Part shown: positions 56,794 through 64,000 of the stretch, one piece after another | Layout: each line of letters starts with the position of its first letter | How positions within the stretch are numbered: position 1 is the stretch's first letter | NCBI RefSeq assembly: GCF_003533305.1 | Contig: NZ_DOEH01000006.1 | Location: 1-64,000, forward strand | Direction: 5' to 3' | DNA length: 64,000 bases | Origin: Providencia sp. | Lineage (GTDB): Bacteria; Pseudomonadota; Gammaproteobacteria; Enterobacterales; Enterobacteriaceae | Notes under the pieces: model-generated | Database searches by the model: none | What the model saw: the letters and a program-made list of their open reading frames with translations, nothing else | What the model was told of the DNA's origin: nothing | Translations under genes and position numbers: made by a program

Positions 56794-57690
56794 ATGAATA
56801 ATTACCTTGATCCTACGGGTTATACCTATGCCCATGAGCATTTACATATCGATTTATCCGGTGAGAAAAATAATATTGATTGCCGTTTAGACCAATACAC
56901 TTTGTTGGTCGCAGAAATGACCCGGTTATATGATCTCGGTGTGCGCAATATTATTGAGGTAACTAATCGCTATATGGGGCGTAATCCTCAGTTTTTACTC
57001 AATATTATGCATGAAAGTAAAATGAATATTGTCGCCTCTACAGGCTATTACCAACAAAAGTTTTATCCTGATAGCGTTAAATCATTGAGTGTGAAACAGA
57101 TAGCGCAAGAGATGATTGATGAGATTGTAATTGGCATTGATGGTACAACGCTAAAAGCGGGTGTTATTGCGGAAATCGGCTCAAGTTTTGAGAAAATAAC
57201 CGATGATGAACGCAAAGTTTTTGAAGCGGCGGCAATGGCTAGTCTTGAAACTGGACGTCCTATTTCAACACATACGACATTAAGCACTATGGGGTATGAG
57301 CAGCTAGTTATGTTAAAGGGATTTGGTATCTCACCTAAAAGTATTGTGATTGGGCATTGTGATTTGAAAGACAATCTTGATGTGATTTTACCGATACTTG
57401 AAGAGGGTGGATGGGTGCAATTCGACACTATTGGTAAAAACGATTATTACCCTGATGAAAAACGAATTGAAATGTTAAATGTAGTGAAATCAAAAGGATT
57501 TTTAGGGCAAGTAATGCTTTCTATGGATATTACTCGACGTTCTCATTTAAAAGGGAATGGAGGAATAGGTTTTGATTATTTAATCACGACTTTTGTACCT
57601 ATGTTGATAAACGCAGGTTTCACTCAAAAAGATGTCAATTTAATGTTACGTGATAATCCGATTCAATTTTTTAATTACAATCATAAATAA
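56794..57690 (+). CDS. php: phosphotriesterase homology protein
   Basis: A 298-aa binuclear-metal amidohydrolase of the phosphotriesterase family. All metal ligands are present: His14 and His16 (AHEHLH), Glu127 in AEIGSS (in place of the carbamylated Lys of true phosphotriesterases), His160 (STHTT), His188 (IGHCDLKDN) and Asp245 (SMDITRR). Family members include lactonases, so a lactone, ester or phosphoester substrate is possible. Confidence 0.92.
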   Translation: MNNYLDPTGYTYAHEHLHIDLSGEKNNIDCRLDQYTLLVAEMTRLYDLGVRNIIEVTNRYMGRNPQFLLNIMHESKMNIVASTGYYQQKFYPDSVKSLSVKQIAQEMIDEIVIGIDGTTLKAGVIAEIGSSFEKITDDERKVFEAAAMASLETGRPISTHTTLSTMGYEQLVMLKGFGISPKSIVIGHCDLKDNLDVILPILEEGGWVQFDTIGKNDYYPDEKRIEMLNVVKSKGFLGQVMLSMDITRRSHLKGNGGIGFDYLITTFVPMLINAGFTQKDVNLMLRDNPIQFFNYNHK

Positions 57691-57708
57691 AAACAGAAGG
57701 ATGGAGCT

Positions 57709-58071
57709 ATGAAATTCGTTGTTGGCGGACAAATTGAAAAAGAAAAAATTGCAGACAGTATTCGTGCACTTGCTGGTGATAAAGCAGAATCTGTTGTTGT
57801 TATGAATGATATAGAAGCTGCAATGGCGCTCAAAAGTGGTGCTGTAGACTATTACCTTGGAGCCTGTAATACCGGGGGTGGTGGTGCACTGGCAATGGCT
57901 ATTGCTATTGTTGGCATGGGATCTTGTGCAACTGTGGGTATGCCAGGAAAAATTTTATCTGATGATGAAATTATTGAACATGTCAAAAATGGCAAAAAAG
58001 CATTTGGTTTTACAGGACAAGATATTGATGTTGTGTTGCCTGTGATTATTAAGGCCATTTTCTCTGAGTAA
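57709..58071 (+). CDS. yhfU: YhfU, DUF2620 family small protein
   Basis: A 120-aa cytosolic protein of the YhfU/DUF2620 type. The N-terminus KFVVGGQIEKEKI is followed by the glycine-rich ACNTGGGGALAMAIAIVGMGSC. The function is unknown. It is always seen beside yhfT in E. coli, and the two are separated here by 10 nt, so a partner role for the membrane protein is likely. AAGGATGGAGC precedes the ATG. Confidence 0.88.
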   Translation: MKFVVGGQIEKEKIADSIRALAGDKAESVVVMNDIEAAMALKSGAVDYYLGACNTGGGGALAMAIAIVGMGSCATVGMPGKILSDDEIIEHVKNGKKAFGFTGQDIDVVLPVIIKAIFSE

Positions 58072-58081
58072 GGGGTAGGTT

Positions 58082-59431
58082 ATGGCTCAAGATTTTTTGT
58101 TGCGGCTTATTGAAGTCGACCCTCTCAAAGCGATGTTACTTGCTTTGATTGGCGCAATATCTGCCATGATGGCAAACCGAGGAATTGCAGTGTTTCATGA
58201 TGGCTTGCGGCCACTGATCCCTGAATATTTGGAAGGGCGTATGAGCCGTAAAGCTCTCGCTGCAACCAGTTTTGCGCTAAGTTTTGGTTTAATTATCGGT
58301 TTTGGTATTCCATTTTCATTAGCTGCACCAATTATTCTTGTTCACAGTTTGCTCCTCGGTACTGATGTTATTGGTATCTGGTGTGCGGATAGTAAAAAAG
58401 GGTTTATTTTATCGGGTATTATTGGTGCGCTTTATGCTGTTGGGTTACTGACAGGTCTGCGTTCTATCGTTGAAATTTTCTCAATGCTACCTGTTAACTT
58501 TATGAATAACTTGAGTAAAGTGGGAGACCCTATTGTTGTGTGTTTCTCATTATTCCCAGCGGTTGTTGTAGGTTATCAGTATGGCTATCGCAAAGGGATT
58601 TGGGTGCTAGTTGCGACTATCATTGGTTATTTAGGTACACAATCAGTCGGTAGCTTGACATTTGGTGGCCTAATTGAAAAACCAGTCAAACTCGATCCAA
58701 ACGGTACCGCATTATTACTGGCGATGGTCGCAATGTTCTATTTTGCGATGAAAGAACGCCCTCCTCAACGTACTGATGACGGTCAAAAAGGGGCAAATGA
58801 AATGTTGGTGGGGTTATTTTCCAGCCGCATCGAACGTATTCAGAAAAATAAATGGTTGTTGATCCTCAGTGGTGGTTTAACCGCGGTGGCGGCGACGATG
58901 TCATTTAGTTTATTAGCAGAAGGACCTGTATCACTGCAATTAATGGCTCAAGGAGAGCAAAGTAGCGCAATGTTGGTCGCATTAGCGCGAGCCATTAGCT
59001 TTGTCCCATTAGTAGGTACGACTGCTATAGCAACAGGGGTGTACAGCCCTGATGGCATGAAATTTGTTTTTGTTGCCGGATTAGCAACGAGTAATCCTTG
59101 GATAGCATTTATTGCTGGTTGTGTGATTATGTTCTTAGAAATCATTATGCTAGCAAAGATTGCGATTTGGCTTGATAAATACCCTGGCGTTAAAGCATGC
59201 GGTGATCATATCCGTACTGCGATTACGCGTATGTTAGAAATTTCCTTATTAGTTGGCGGGATGATTGCATCAAATGCGATTTTACCGGGAATGGGCTTTA
59301 TGGTTGTTGCAGGGATTTACCTACTAAATCGAACTTCTAAGCGACCATTTGTTGAGATGGCGATAGGCCCAATAGCAACGATTATTGTGGGTATTCTTGC
59401 CAATATTATTCATCTCGTTGGTTTGAGCTAA
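58082..59431 (+). CDS. yhfT: YhfT, polytopic membrane protein (putative transporter)
   Basis: A 449-aa inner-membrane protein with about eleven hydrophobic segments. The start LLALIGAISAMMANRGIAVFHDGLRPLIPEYLEGRMSRKALA is characteristic of YhfT. With yhfU before it and a PRD protein in the same operon it could import the operon substrate, but no transport motif proves this. Confidence 0.9.
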   Translation: MAQDFLLRLIEVDPLKAMLLALIGAISAMMANRGIAVFHDGLRPLIPEYLEGRMSRKALAATSFALSFGLIIGFGIPFSLAAPIILVHSLLLGTDVIGIWCADSKKGFILSGIIGALYAVGLLTGLRSIVEIFSMLPVNFMNNLSKVGDPIVVCFSLFPAVVVGYQYGYRKGIWVLVATIIGYLGTQSVGSLTFGGLIEKPVKLDPNGTALLLAMVAMFYFAMKERPPQRTDDGQKGANEMLVGLFSSRIERIQKNKWLLILSGGLTAVAATMSFSLLAEGPVSLQLMAQGEQSSAMLVALARAISFVPLVGTTAIATGVYSPDGMKFVFVAGLATSNPWIAFIAGCVIMFLEIIMLAKIAIWLDKYPGVKACGDHIRTAITRMLEISLLVGGMIASNAILPGMGFMVVAGIYLLNRTSKRPFVEMAIGPIATIIVGILANIIHLVGLS

Positions 59432-59461
59432 TTTAGATACGTTAGATAAAAGAGAGTGAAA

Positions 59462-60547
59462 ATGAAAACATATCCGTTACAAAGCATGACGATGGATCAG
59501 GCACAACAAAAACAGTTTCGTTTGGTTGATATTATTTGTCAGCATTTTCCGGGTAGTGATTTTCTCACTCAAGGTGATTTGGGGTTGGTTCCGGGTCTTA
59601 ATCAGCCTCAAATCACGCAACGAGTCGAACAGGTTTTGGCTGACTTTTTTAGCGCCGAGTCAGCCGCTTTAGTGGGAGGGGCAGGGACTGGAGCATTAAG
59701 AGTTGGCCTTGCCGCGATGCTAAAATCAGGTGAAACTTTACTGGTTCATGATGCGCCTATTTATCCGACAACACGTGTCTCGATTGAACAAATGGGGATC
59801 AAAGTAATCACAGCGAATTTTAATCAGTTAGCAGAGGTTAAAAAGGTAATAAAAGCACACTCACCAAAAGCATGTTTGATACAGCATACTCGTCAAATAA
59901 TGGATGATAGCTATTATCTACCAGATGTTATTGAGTTGATGAATTCCTTTCAGATCCCAACAATTATTGATGACAATTATGCAGTAATGAAAACATCTCA
60001 AATTGGTTGTGAAGCCAACGCATCATTATCTACCTTTTCCAGTTTTAAATTACTGGGACCCGCAGGTGTTGGGGTGATCGTTGGGGAACGACAATGGATA
60101 AGTAAGATACGTGCAACAATGTATTCAGGGGGGAGCCAGATCCAAGGGTATCAGGCGATGGAAGTGCTACGTGGTTTAGTGTTTGCACCTGTGACTCATG
60201 CTGTCCAAGCAAGCGTGAATGATGAGTTAGTTGTACGATTAAATCATGGTGAAATCAGAGCGGTTAAACATGCTTTTTTAGCAAATGCACAATCAAAAGT
60301 ATTGTTAATTGAATTTAATCAACCGATTGCCAAGCAGGTACTCGCTAAAGCGACGGAGATGGGGGCTTTACCTTATCCTGTGGGAGCTGAATCACGATTT
60401 GAAATTCCACCTTTGTTTTATCGAATTTCAGGCACGTTTAGGGAAGCCGCACCAGACTTGGAAGAACGGATGATCCGTATTAATCCTAACCGTAGCGGTG
60501 CTGAGACGATAATGCGTATTTTACGTAATAGTTGCAGTGAATTGTGA
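59462..60547 (+). CDS. yhfS: YhfS, PLP-dependent aminotransferase-fold protein
   Basis: A 361-aa fold-I PLP enzyme, exactly the E. coli YhfS length when the ATG at 59462 is used (a GTG six nt earlier is also in frame). The PLP lysine is Lys196 in SSFKLLGPAGVG, with the Asp pair in TIIDDNYAVM at about 170-171 binding the ring nitrogen, and VGGAGTGALR as the phosphate loop. The cystathionine/aminotransferase-type reaction is not assigned. It is the last gene of the yhf operon and is followed by a hairpin terminator. Confidence 0.91.
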   Translation: MKTYPLQSMTMDQAQQKQFRLVDIICQHFPGSDFLTQGDLGLVPGLNQPQITQRVEQVLADFFSAESAALVGGAGTGALRVGLAAMLKSGETLLVHDAPIYPTTRVSIEQMGIKVITANFNQLAEVKKVIKAHSPKACLIQHTRQIMDDSYYLPDVIELMNSFQIPTIIDDNYAVMKTSQIGCEANASLSTFSSFKLLGPAGVGVIVGERQWISKIRATMYSGGSQIQGYQAMEVLRGLVFAPVTHAVQASVNDELVVRLNHGEIRAVKHAFLANAQSKVLLIEFNQPIAKQVLAKATEMGALPYPVGAESRFEIPPLFYRISGTFREAAPDLEERMIRINPNRSGAETIMRILRNSCSEL

Positions 60548-60621
60548 TGATAAGCTAAAAATATAATAGAATATATTGTGATTTTATTTTGAGTGGAATT
60601 TATTTTTTACTCTAACTTTTA

Positions 60622-60669
60622 AAAGTAAAGGCTTGAACTTAATTATTAACGCCAAGCCTTATTTACTTT
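60622..60669. terminator. bidirectional terminator between yhfS and the repeat protein
   Basis: AAAGTAAAGGCTTG pairs with CAAGCC...TTTACTTT (bulge of three) around a 17-nt loop, between convergent genes. Confidence 0.65.
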
Positions 60670-60701
60670 ATGTGTGATAAATTAAATTGCTTTTAATTTT
60701 C

Positions 60702-61169
60702 TTATTGTGATTTACTCCTGATTAAATGTTGCTCAATAGAATGACGAGTTGAGGGAGCGCTACTATTTTCAGTAAAACTAAGTGCTATTGCTGCGCGCTC
60801 ATTGCTATTCATTAGAGAAAAAGGTTTTGCTATACCGTTAATTTTACTGTGAGATATTTCTCCAGCCTTAATATGTGAGGCTATTGCAGCTTGATTTGCA
60901 TGAGACATATTATTTTCAGTAAAGCTTAACGAGACGATAGCCTTTTCATTCGCATTCATTTGTGAAAGCGGTTTTGAAATACCATTAATTCTAGTGACGG
61001 GTAAATTGGCAGCTTTAATATGTGCGGCAATTGCGGCTTGATTGGCATAAGACGTATTATTTTCAGTAAAGCCTAATGAGATAACTGCATTTTCATGAGA
61101 TGTATTATCCGCATAAACAGTCGCACTCATCATCAAAGAAAATATAGTGGGGAATATGTACTTCTTCAT
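60702..61169 (-). CDS. exported protein with 49-residue tandem repeats, unknown function
   Basis: A 155-aa protein with a signal peptide (residues 1-20, cleaved at VYA-D), then two full repeats and a shortened third. FTEN recurs at 34, 83 and 132, an exact 49-residue period. Each repeat has the pattern ISLxFTEN, ANQAAIAxHIKA, INGIxKP and MNxNE. The third repeat drifts after FTEN. I do not recognise the family. The repeats are probably helical hairpins in the periplasm or secreted. ATG follows AAGG upstream. It converges with yhfS. Confidence 0.85.
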   Translation of the reverse strand: MKKYIFPTIFSLMMSATVYADNTSHENAVISLGFTENNTSYANQAAIAAHIKAANLPVTRINGISKPLSQMNANEKAIVSLSFTENNMSHANQAAIASHIKAGEISHSKINGIAKPFSLMNSNERAAIALSFTENSSAPSTRHSIEQHLIRSKSQ

Positions 61170-61472
61170 CTTAAAACCTTATTAAATAAAATTTTTCATA
61201 CTCAGGTTGAGAATGAGTTAAATAACTTCATTGCAAGATGATGTTTGAAATTCAGCATCTTTCGATGAAGTTGTATTTTCAATTTCATGAATTTAAATAA
61301 AACAATTAAATCAATAGCTAAATTAATAACTATCATTTTTAATTGATTTAAAATAAATGTGATTTATTATTCATATATACAGGTGATTATGATTAATTTA
61401 TATTAAATAAAAATAACAAAAAAATTATTCTTAACACGCTCTTAATATAGGTCATGGGTATTGATGCTAAAA

Positions 61473-61511
61473 TTGACATTTATGCAAATAATGAATGCAT
61501 AAGATGCATTC
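61473..61511 (+). promoter_or_regulatory. candidate promoter/operator upstream of the ABM-domain gene
   Basis: TTGACA (61473-61478), 17 bp, then TGCATA (61496-61501), overlapping a perfect dyad GAATGCAT-AAG-ATGCATTC (61493-61511). A repressor bound there would block the -10. About 150 nt from the ATG. Confidence 0.4.
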
Positions 61512-61659
61512 GACTATTTTGAGGTGGAAAGATTAAGTATGAGATAGTGCAGATTTTACCGATATTAAAGACGAAAAAGTGGCAAAGTTGAGGTACTATC
61601 AGAGGTATTAAAATGCAAAATAATGAATATTGCTGTATTGATTGATCAGAGGAAAAAAG

Positions 61660-62004
61660 ATGATTGCTGTTATTTTTGAATTACAGGCGAATGAAGGGCA
61701 ACAAGAGAATTATTTAGCGCTAGCTCAACAATTGAAAGAGTCATTGATTGAAATTAACGGTTTTATCTCTATCGAACGATTTCAAAGTTTAAGTGACAAT
61801 AACAAATTGTTGTCTCTTTCTTTTTGGGAAAGTGAGGATGCAGTCATGGTATGGAGAAATACTGAATTACATCGGCTAGCACAAGCAAAGGGGCGAGAGT
61901 CTATTTTGAAATATTATCGTTTGCGAGTCGCTTCCGTGATCCGTGATTATGGGTTAAATGAGCGCGAAATGGTGCCGCCTGACAGTCTTAATTACCATAA
62001 CTAA
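61660..62004 (+). CDS. antibiotic biosynthesis monooxygenase (ABM) domain protein
   Basis: A 114-aa dimeric ferredoxin-like ABM-fold protein, with IAVIFELQANEGQQENYLALAQQLKESL and a SFWESEDAVMVWRNTELHRLAQAKGRE block. Such proteins act as small monooxygenases, heme- or quinol-handling enzymes or stress proteins; the substrate is unknown. ATG at 61660 with GAGG seven nt upstream is preferred to the TTG 18 nt earlier. It is monocistronic and converges with the PACE gene. Confidence 0.85.
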   Translation: MIAVIFELQANEGQQENYLALAQQLKESLIEINGFISIERFQSLSDNNKLLSLSFWESEDAVMVWRNTELHRLAQAKGRESILKYYRLRVASVIRDYGLNEREMVPPDSLNYHN

Positions 62005-62032
62005 AATTATTATGATTCAATGTTTTAAAATC

Positions 62033-62070
62033 CCCTCGCGACTTTAGTGAGATTACCTTAGTCGCAAGGG
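62033..62070. terminator. bidirectional terminator between ABM and PACE genes
   Basis: CCCT-C-GCGACT / AGTCGC-A-AGGG form a 10-bp stem with one C.A mismatch around a 16-nt loop. Confidence 0.6.
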
Positions 62071-62102
62071 CGGTAATATACTGAGCCTTTAATGGATTAA
62101 AC

Positions 62103-62567
62103 TTAGTTTGTGGTTTGTTTTACAATAATGGTCTGTTTTTCTTTATTGGCAAACCAGCGTTCACGTAATAAATCGTATGCCAGATTAAATGCATAAGTAT
62201 AGAAAAGGAAGAAGGCAAAGAAGCCGACTTCTAATAAAAATGCATTCCATAGCGACATTTTTAATAATAGTGCCAATATTGGTACGCCCATGACAACAAA
62301 ACTGAGTTCAAAGCCAATGGCGTGAGCAACGCGTACCTTTGCAGGTCTAGGTCCTTTTGATAAAGGCCAGTAGCGATCGAACAGCATGTTATAAAATAAG
62401 TTTAATAACATCGCGAGAGTTGATAACACAATGGCGACGGTTCCCATTTCAAAAATTGAGCGTCCTAAAAGCCATGCACTGACCGGCGCAGTTATCGCAA
62501 TCGCGATGACTTCAAATGACACTGCGTGAAAAATACGTTCAGTTAATGTTTTTTTGTTTTTGCTCAT
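62103..62567 (-). CDS. PACE-family efflux transporter (AceI-like)
   Basis: A 154-aa four-TM protein with two tandem half-repeats: TERIFHAVSFEVIAIAITAPV and KVRVAHAIGFELSFVVMGVPI, both carrying the R-x2/3-H-x3-FE signature of PACE transporters with the essential membrane-embedded Glu. The ATG at 62567, with GAGG upstream, is preferred to a TTG 39 nt further out. PACE proteins export chlorhexidine and short-chain diamines; the latter are proposed natural substrates. Divergent from a LysR gene, as aceI and aceR are in Acinetobacter. Confidence 0.9.
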   Translation of the reverse strand: MSKNKKTLTERIFHAVSFEVIAIAITAPVSAWLLGRSIFEMGTVAIVLSTLAMLLNLFYNMLFDRYWPLSKGPRPAKVRVAHAIGFELSFVVMGVPILALLLKMSLWNAFLLEVGFFAFFLFYTYAFNLAYDLLRERWFANKEKQTIIVKQTTN

Positions 62568-62680
62568 ACCTACCTCAAGTTCATTATTCAGATGTTTATT
62601 ACTCAATAGAAAACGAGTGCAATTATTTTCTATTTTGTATATAAATACAAAATGGCAGCCATCGATAAAACCGATACCTT

Positions 62681-63550
62681 ATGAACTATTCTATAGACAC
62701 ATTGCGTACCTTTGTTGAAGCCGCATCACTTAAATCTTTTTCTGCGGCGGCAAGAAAGCTCAATAAAAGTCAGTCAACAATTAGTAGCGCTATCAGTGGA
62801 TTTGAAGATGATATGGGTTTTTCTTTATTTGATAGGCAGGGCAGAGAGTCAACGCTGACTTTTGCAGGCCGAAAAGTATTGAGTTTGGTGGAAGATATAT
62901 TATCGGCTGATGAACGTTTACAGGCATTAAGAGTTGAGTTATCGCCTGAAATTGAACCCCGATTAAGCTGTGCTTTTTCTGATGTTTATCAGCCTCCTCA
63001 TGCAGAGGATTTGTTGATAACGTTAGATAAGCAGTTTCCGCATATTGAATTTGAATTTTTGATTGCTGAAAATGATGACGTTATTAATATGCTGCAAAAT
63101 CAACAGGCGCATATTGGTATGATGGAATCACGAATTGAGTATCCTGCTGATATCGCATTTGCTCGTCTGCCTATTCAAGGTGAGCTCGGATTATATGTAC
63201 TTAAAACACATCCACTTGCTCATGAAAAAAATATTACTCATCAAGATTTAACGAAAACACGTCAGCTCAGGCTCAGCAGTGGCACAGGAACAATTATTAA
63301 TAGTGAGAGAAATTGGTTTGCTCCTAATTATTTATTATTACTTGAAATGGCTGAACAAGGTATGGGATGGGTCATATTACCGACTTGGTTAGTGAGGCAA
63401 TTTGGCCATGATTTACTGGCTAGTCTTAATTATACTCAATGGCCTAAAAAAATAGATGTTGATTTAGTTTGGTCTAAAAATAGCCCTCCAGGCAAAGCCG
63501 GTTATTGGTTAATTGACAAATTACTAAAAGATAATGGGTTTAATAAATAA
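62681..63550 (+). CDS. LysR-family regulator divergent from the PACE transporter
   Basis: A 289-aa LysR protein. The HTH (1-60) has TLRTFVEAASLKSFSAAARKLNKSQSTISSAISGFEDDMGFSLFDRQGRES and the C-terminal effector domain has two lobes, with FLIAENDDVINMLQNQQAHIGMMES linking them. It is 113 nt from the divergent PACE gene, an AceR-like arrangement; control of that gene by a ligand such as a polyamine is inferred from position. Confidence 0.9.
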   Translation: MNYSIDTLRTFVEAASLKSFSAAARKLNKSQSTISSAISGFEDDMGFSLFDRQGRESTLTFAGRKVLSLVEDILSADERLQALRVELSPEIEPRLSCAFSDVYQPPHAEDLLITLDKQFPHIEFEFLIAENDDVINMLQNQQAHIGMMESRIEYPADIAFARLPIQGELGLYVLKTHPLAHEKNITHQDLTKTRQLRLSSGTGTIINSERNWFAPNYLLLLEMAEQGMGWVILPTWLVRQFGHDLLASLNYTQWPKKIDVDLVWSKNSPPGKAGYWLIDKLLKDNGFNK

Positions 63551-63669
63551 TAACTGTTTGTAACAATATATTACCATGTAAATATAGGTAATAATGTTTT
63601 GATAAATGGAATTATAAAGCTAGTCTGATTAATCACAACATCGTTATTTTGAATAATTGAGAGAGCAAA

Positions 63670-64000
63670 ATGAAAAAACTATTAGTACCTACACTGTTAG
63701 CCGTTGTATCTACTATGTCTTTTAATCTTTACGCTGCCTCTGCTCCAGTGGAAAACCAAAAAGAAGTCGTCAAAAATAATTTAAATGCTTATGAACAAAT
63801 TATGGTTGGAAAAATATGGGAAACAACTGGTGCTTTAGATCAAGATAAAAAAGCTGTAAATTCAGATGATAAGCAAGTTGCCAATTTTTTTGGTTTAGCT
63901 GAATATTACCCTGATGGATCGTTTAATATGACAACCTTTGATGGTAAACCAAAAATGAAAGGTGATTGGTCATTTAGTGAAGAGGGTAAAACACGTTCAT
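63670..64000 (+). CDS. DUF4822-like exported protein (partial, runs off the window)
   Basis: A 110-residue partial frame from the ATG at 63670 to the window end. It has a signal peptide cleaved after YAA, then ASAPVENQKEVV and a conserved stretch EQIMVGKIWETTGALDQDKKAV, NFFGLAEYYPDGSFNMTTFDGKPKMKGDWSFSEEGKTRS. I associate this with the DUF4822 family from memory; it is probably periplasmic or lipocalin-like in layout. GAGAGC precedes the ATG. The C-terminus is outside the window. Confidence 0.75.
   Translation, partial: MKKLLVPTLLAVVSTMSFNLYAASAPVENQKEVVKNNLNAYEQIMVGKIWETTGALDQDKKAVNSDDKQVANFFGLAEYYPDGSFNMTTFDGKPKMKGDWSFSEEGKTRS

Overview
The window reads as a chromosomal segment of an AT-rich enterobacterium, most likely a Providencia-type member of the Morganellaceae. 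The basis is enterobacterial gene content with Providencia/Proteus-like features: an MrpJ-type fimbrial regulator, a hydrogenase-4 formate hydrogenlyase locus with fdhF copies on both sides, ERIC repeats and AT-rich intergenic DNA. The genus is an inference from gene family memory, not from a search.

Layout. 1-1.1 kb: holE and a 3' tRNA-Arg fragment that looks like an attachment-site scar. 1.1-9 kb: gss (glutathionylspermidine synthetase/amidase), a CysB-like LysR regulator, and a minus-strand catabolic group of two M20 amidohydrolases plus a two-part membrane protein. 9-12.8 kb: gene-poor DNA with an MrpJ-like regulator, a small lipoprotein, a possible structured RNA and an aldo/keto reductase. 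13.6-18.5 kb: a four-gene chaperone-usher fimbrial operon whose adhesin gene is out of frame at a T7 tract. 18.5-22.3 kb: a copper set (copZ, cueR, a glutaredoxin-like gene, copA). 22.5-28.1 kb: an OqxB/MexF-type RND pump with a MarA-like and a MerR regulator. Four promoters in these two sections (copZ, copA, the pump and the second merR gene) have the 19-bp -35/-10 spacing typical of MerR activation.

28.3-48.6 kb is a formate hydrogenlyase island: fdhF with Cys140, hyfABCDEFGHI-hycH-hycI, a convergent hydN-hypA-hypC operon, a one-GAF FhlA-like sigma54 activator, and a second fdhF carrying a Sec UGA codon and SECIS but with a one-base deletion near its start. Each of the four transcription units (fdhF-1, hyfA, hydN, fdhF-2) has a -24/-12 promoter with GG and GC correctly spaced, and upstream of each lies the same dyad, TCGTCA-N4-TGWCGA. 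This defines a coherent FhlA/sigma54 regulon by sequence. The maturation genes hypB, hypD, hypE and hypF are absent here and must be elsewhere.

48.9-52.8 kb: hprRS-msrPQ (redox two-component system plus periplasmic methionine sulfoxide reductase) with a CusR/HprR-type palindrome before msrP. 53.0-60.5 kb: a complete yhfZYXW-php-yhfUTS operon, eight colinear genes with two PLP-type enzymes, a phosphotriesterase homolog, a phosphopentomutase-like enzyme and a membrane protein. Its physiological role is, as far as I know, undetermined, and it is the best candidate for an undescribed system. 60.7-64 kb: an exported protein made of 49-residue repeats, an ABM-domain enzyme, a PACE efflux protein divergent from a LysR regulator, and the start of a DUF4822-like exported protein.
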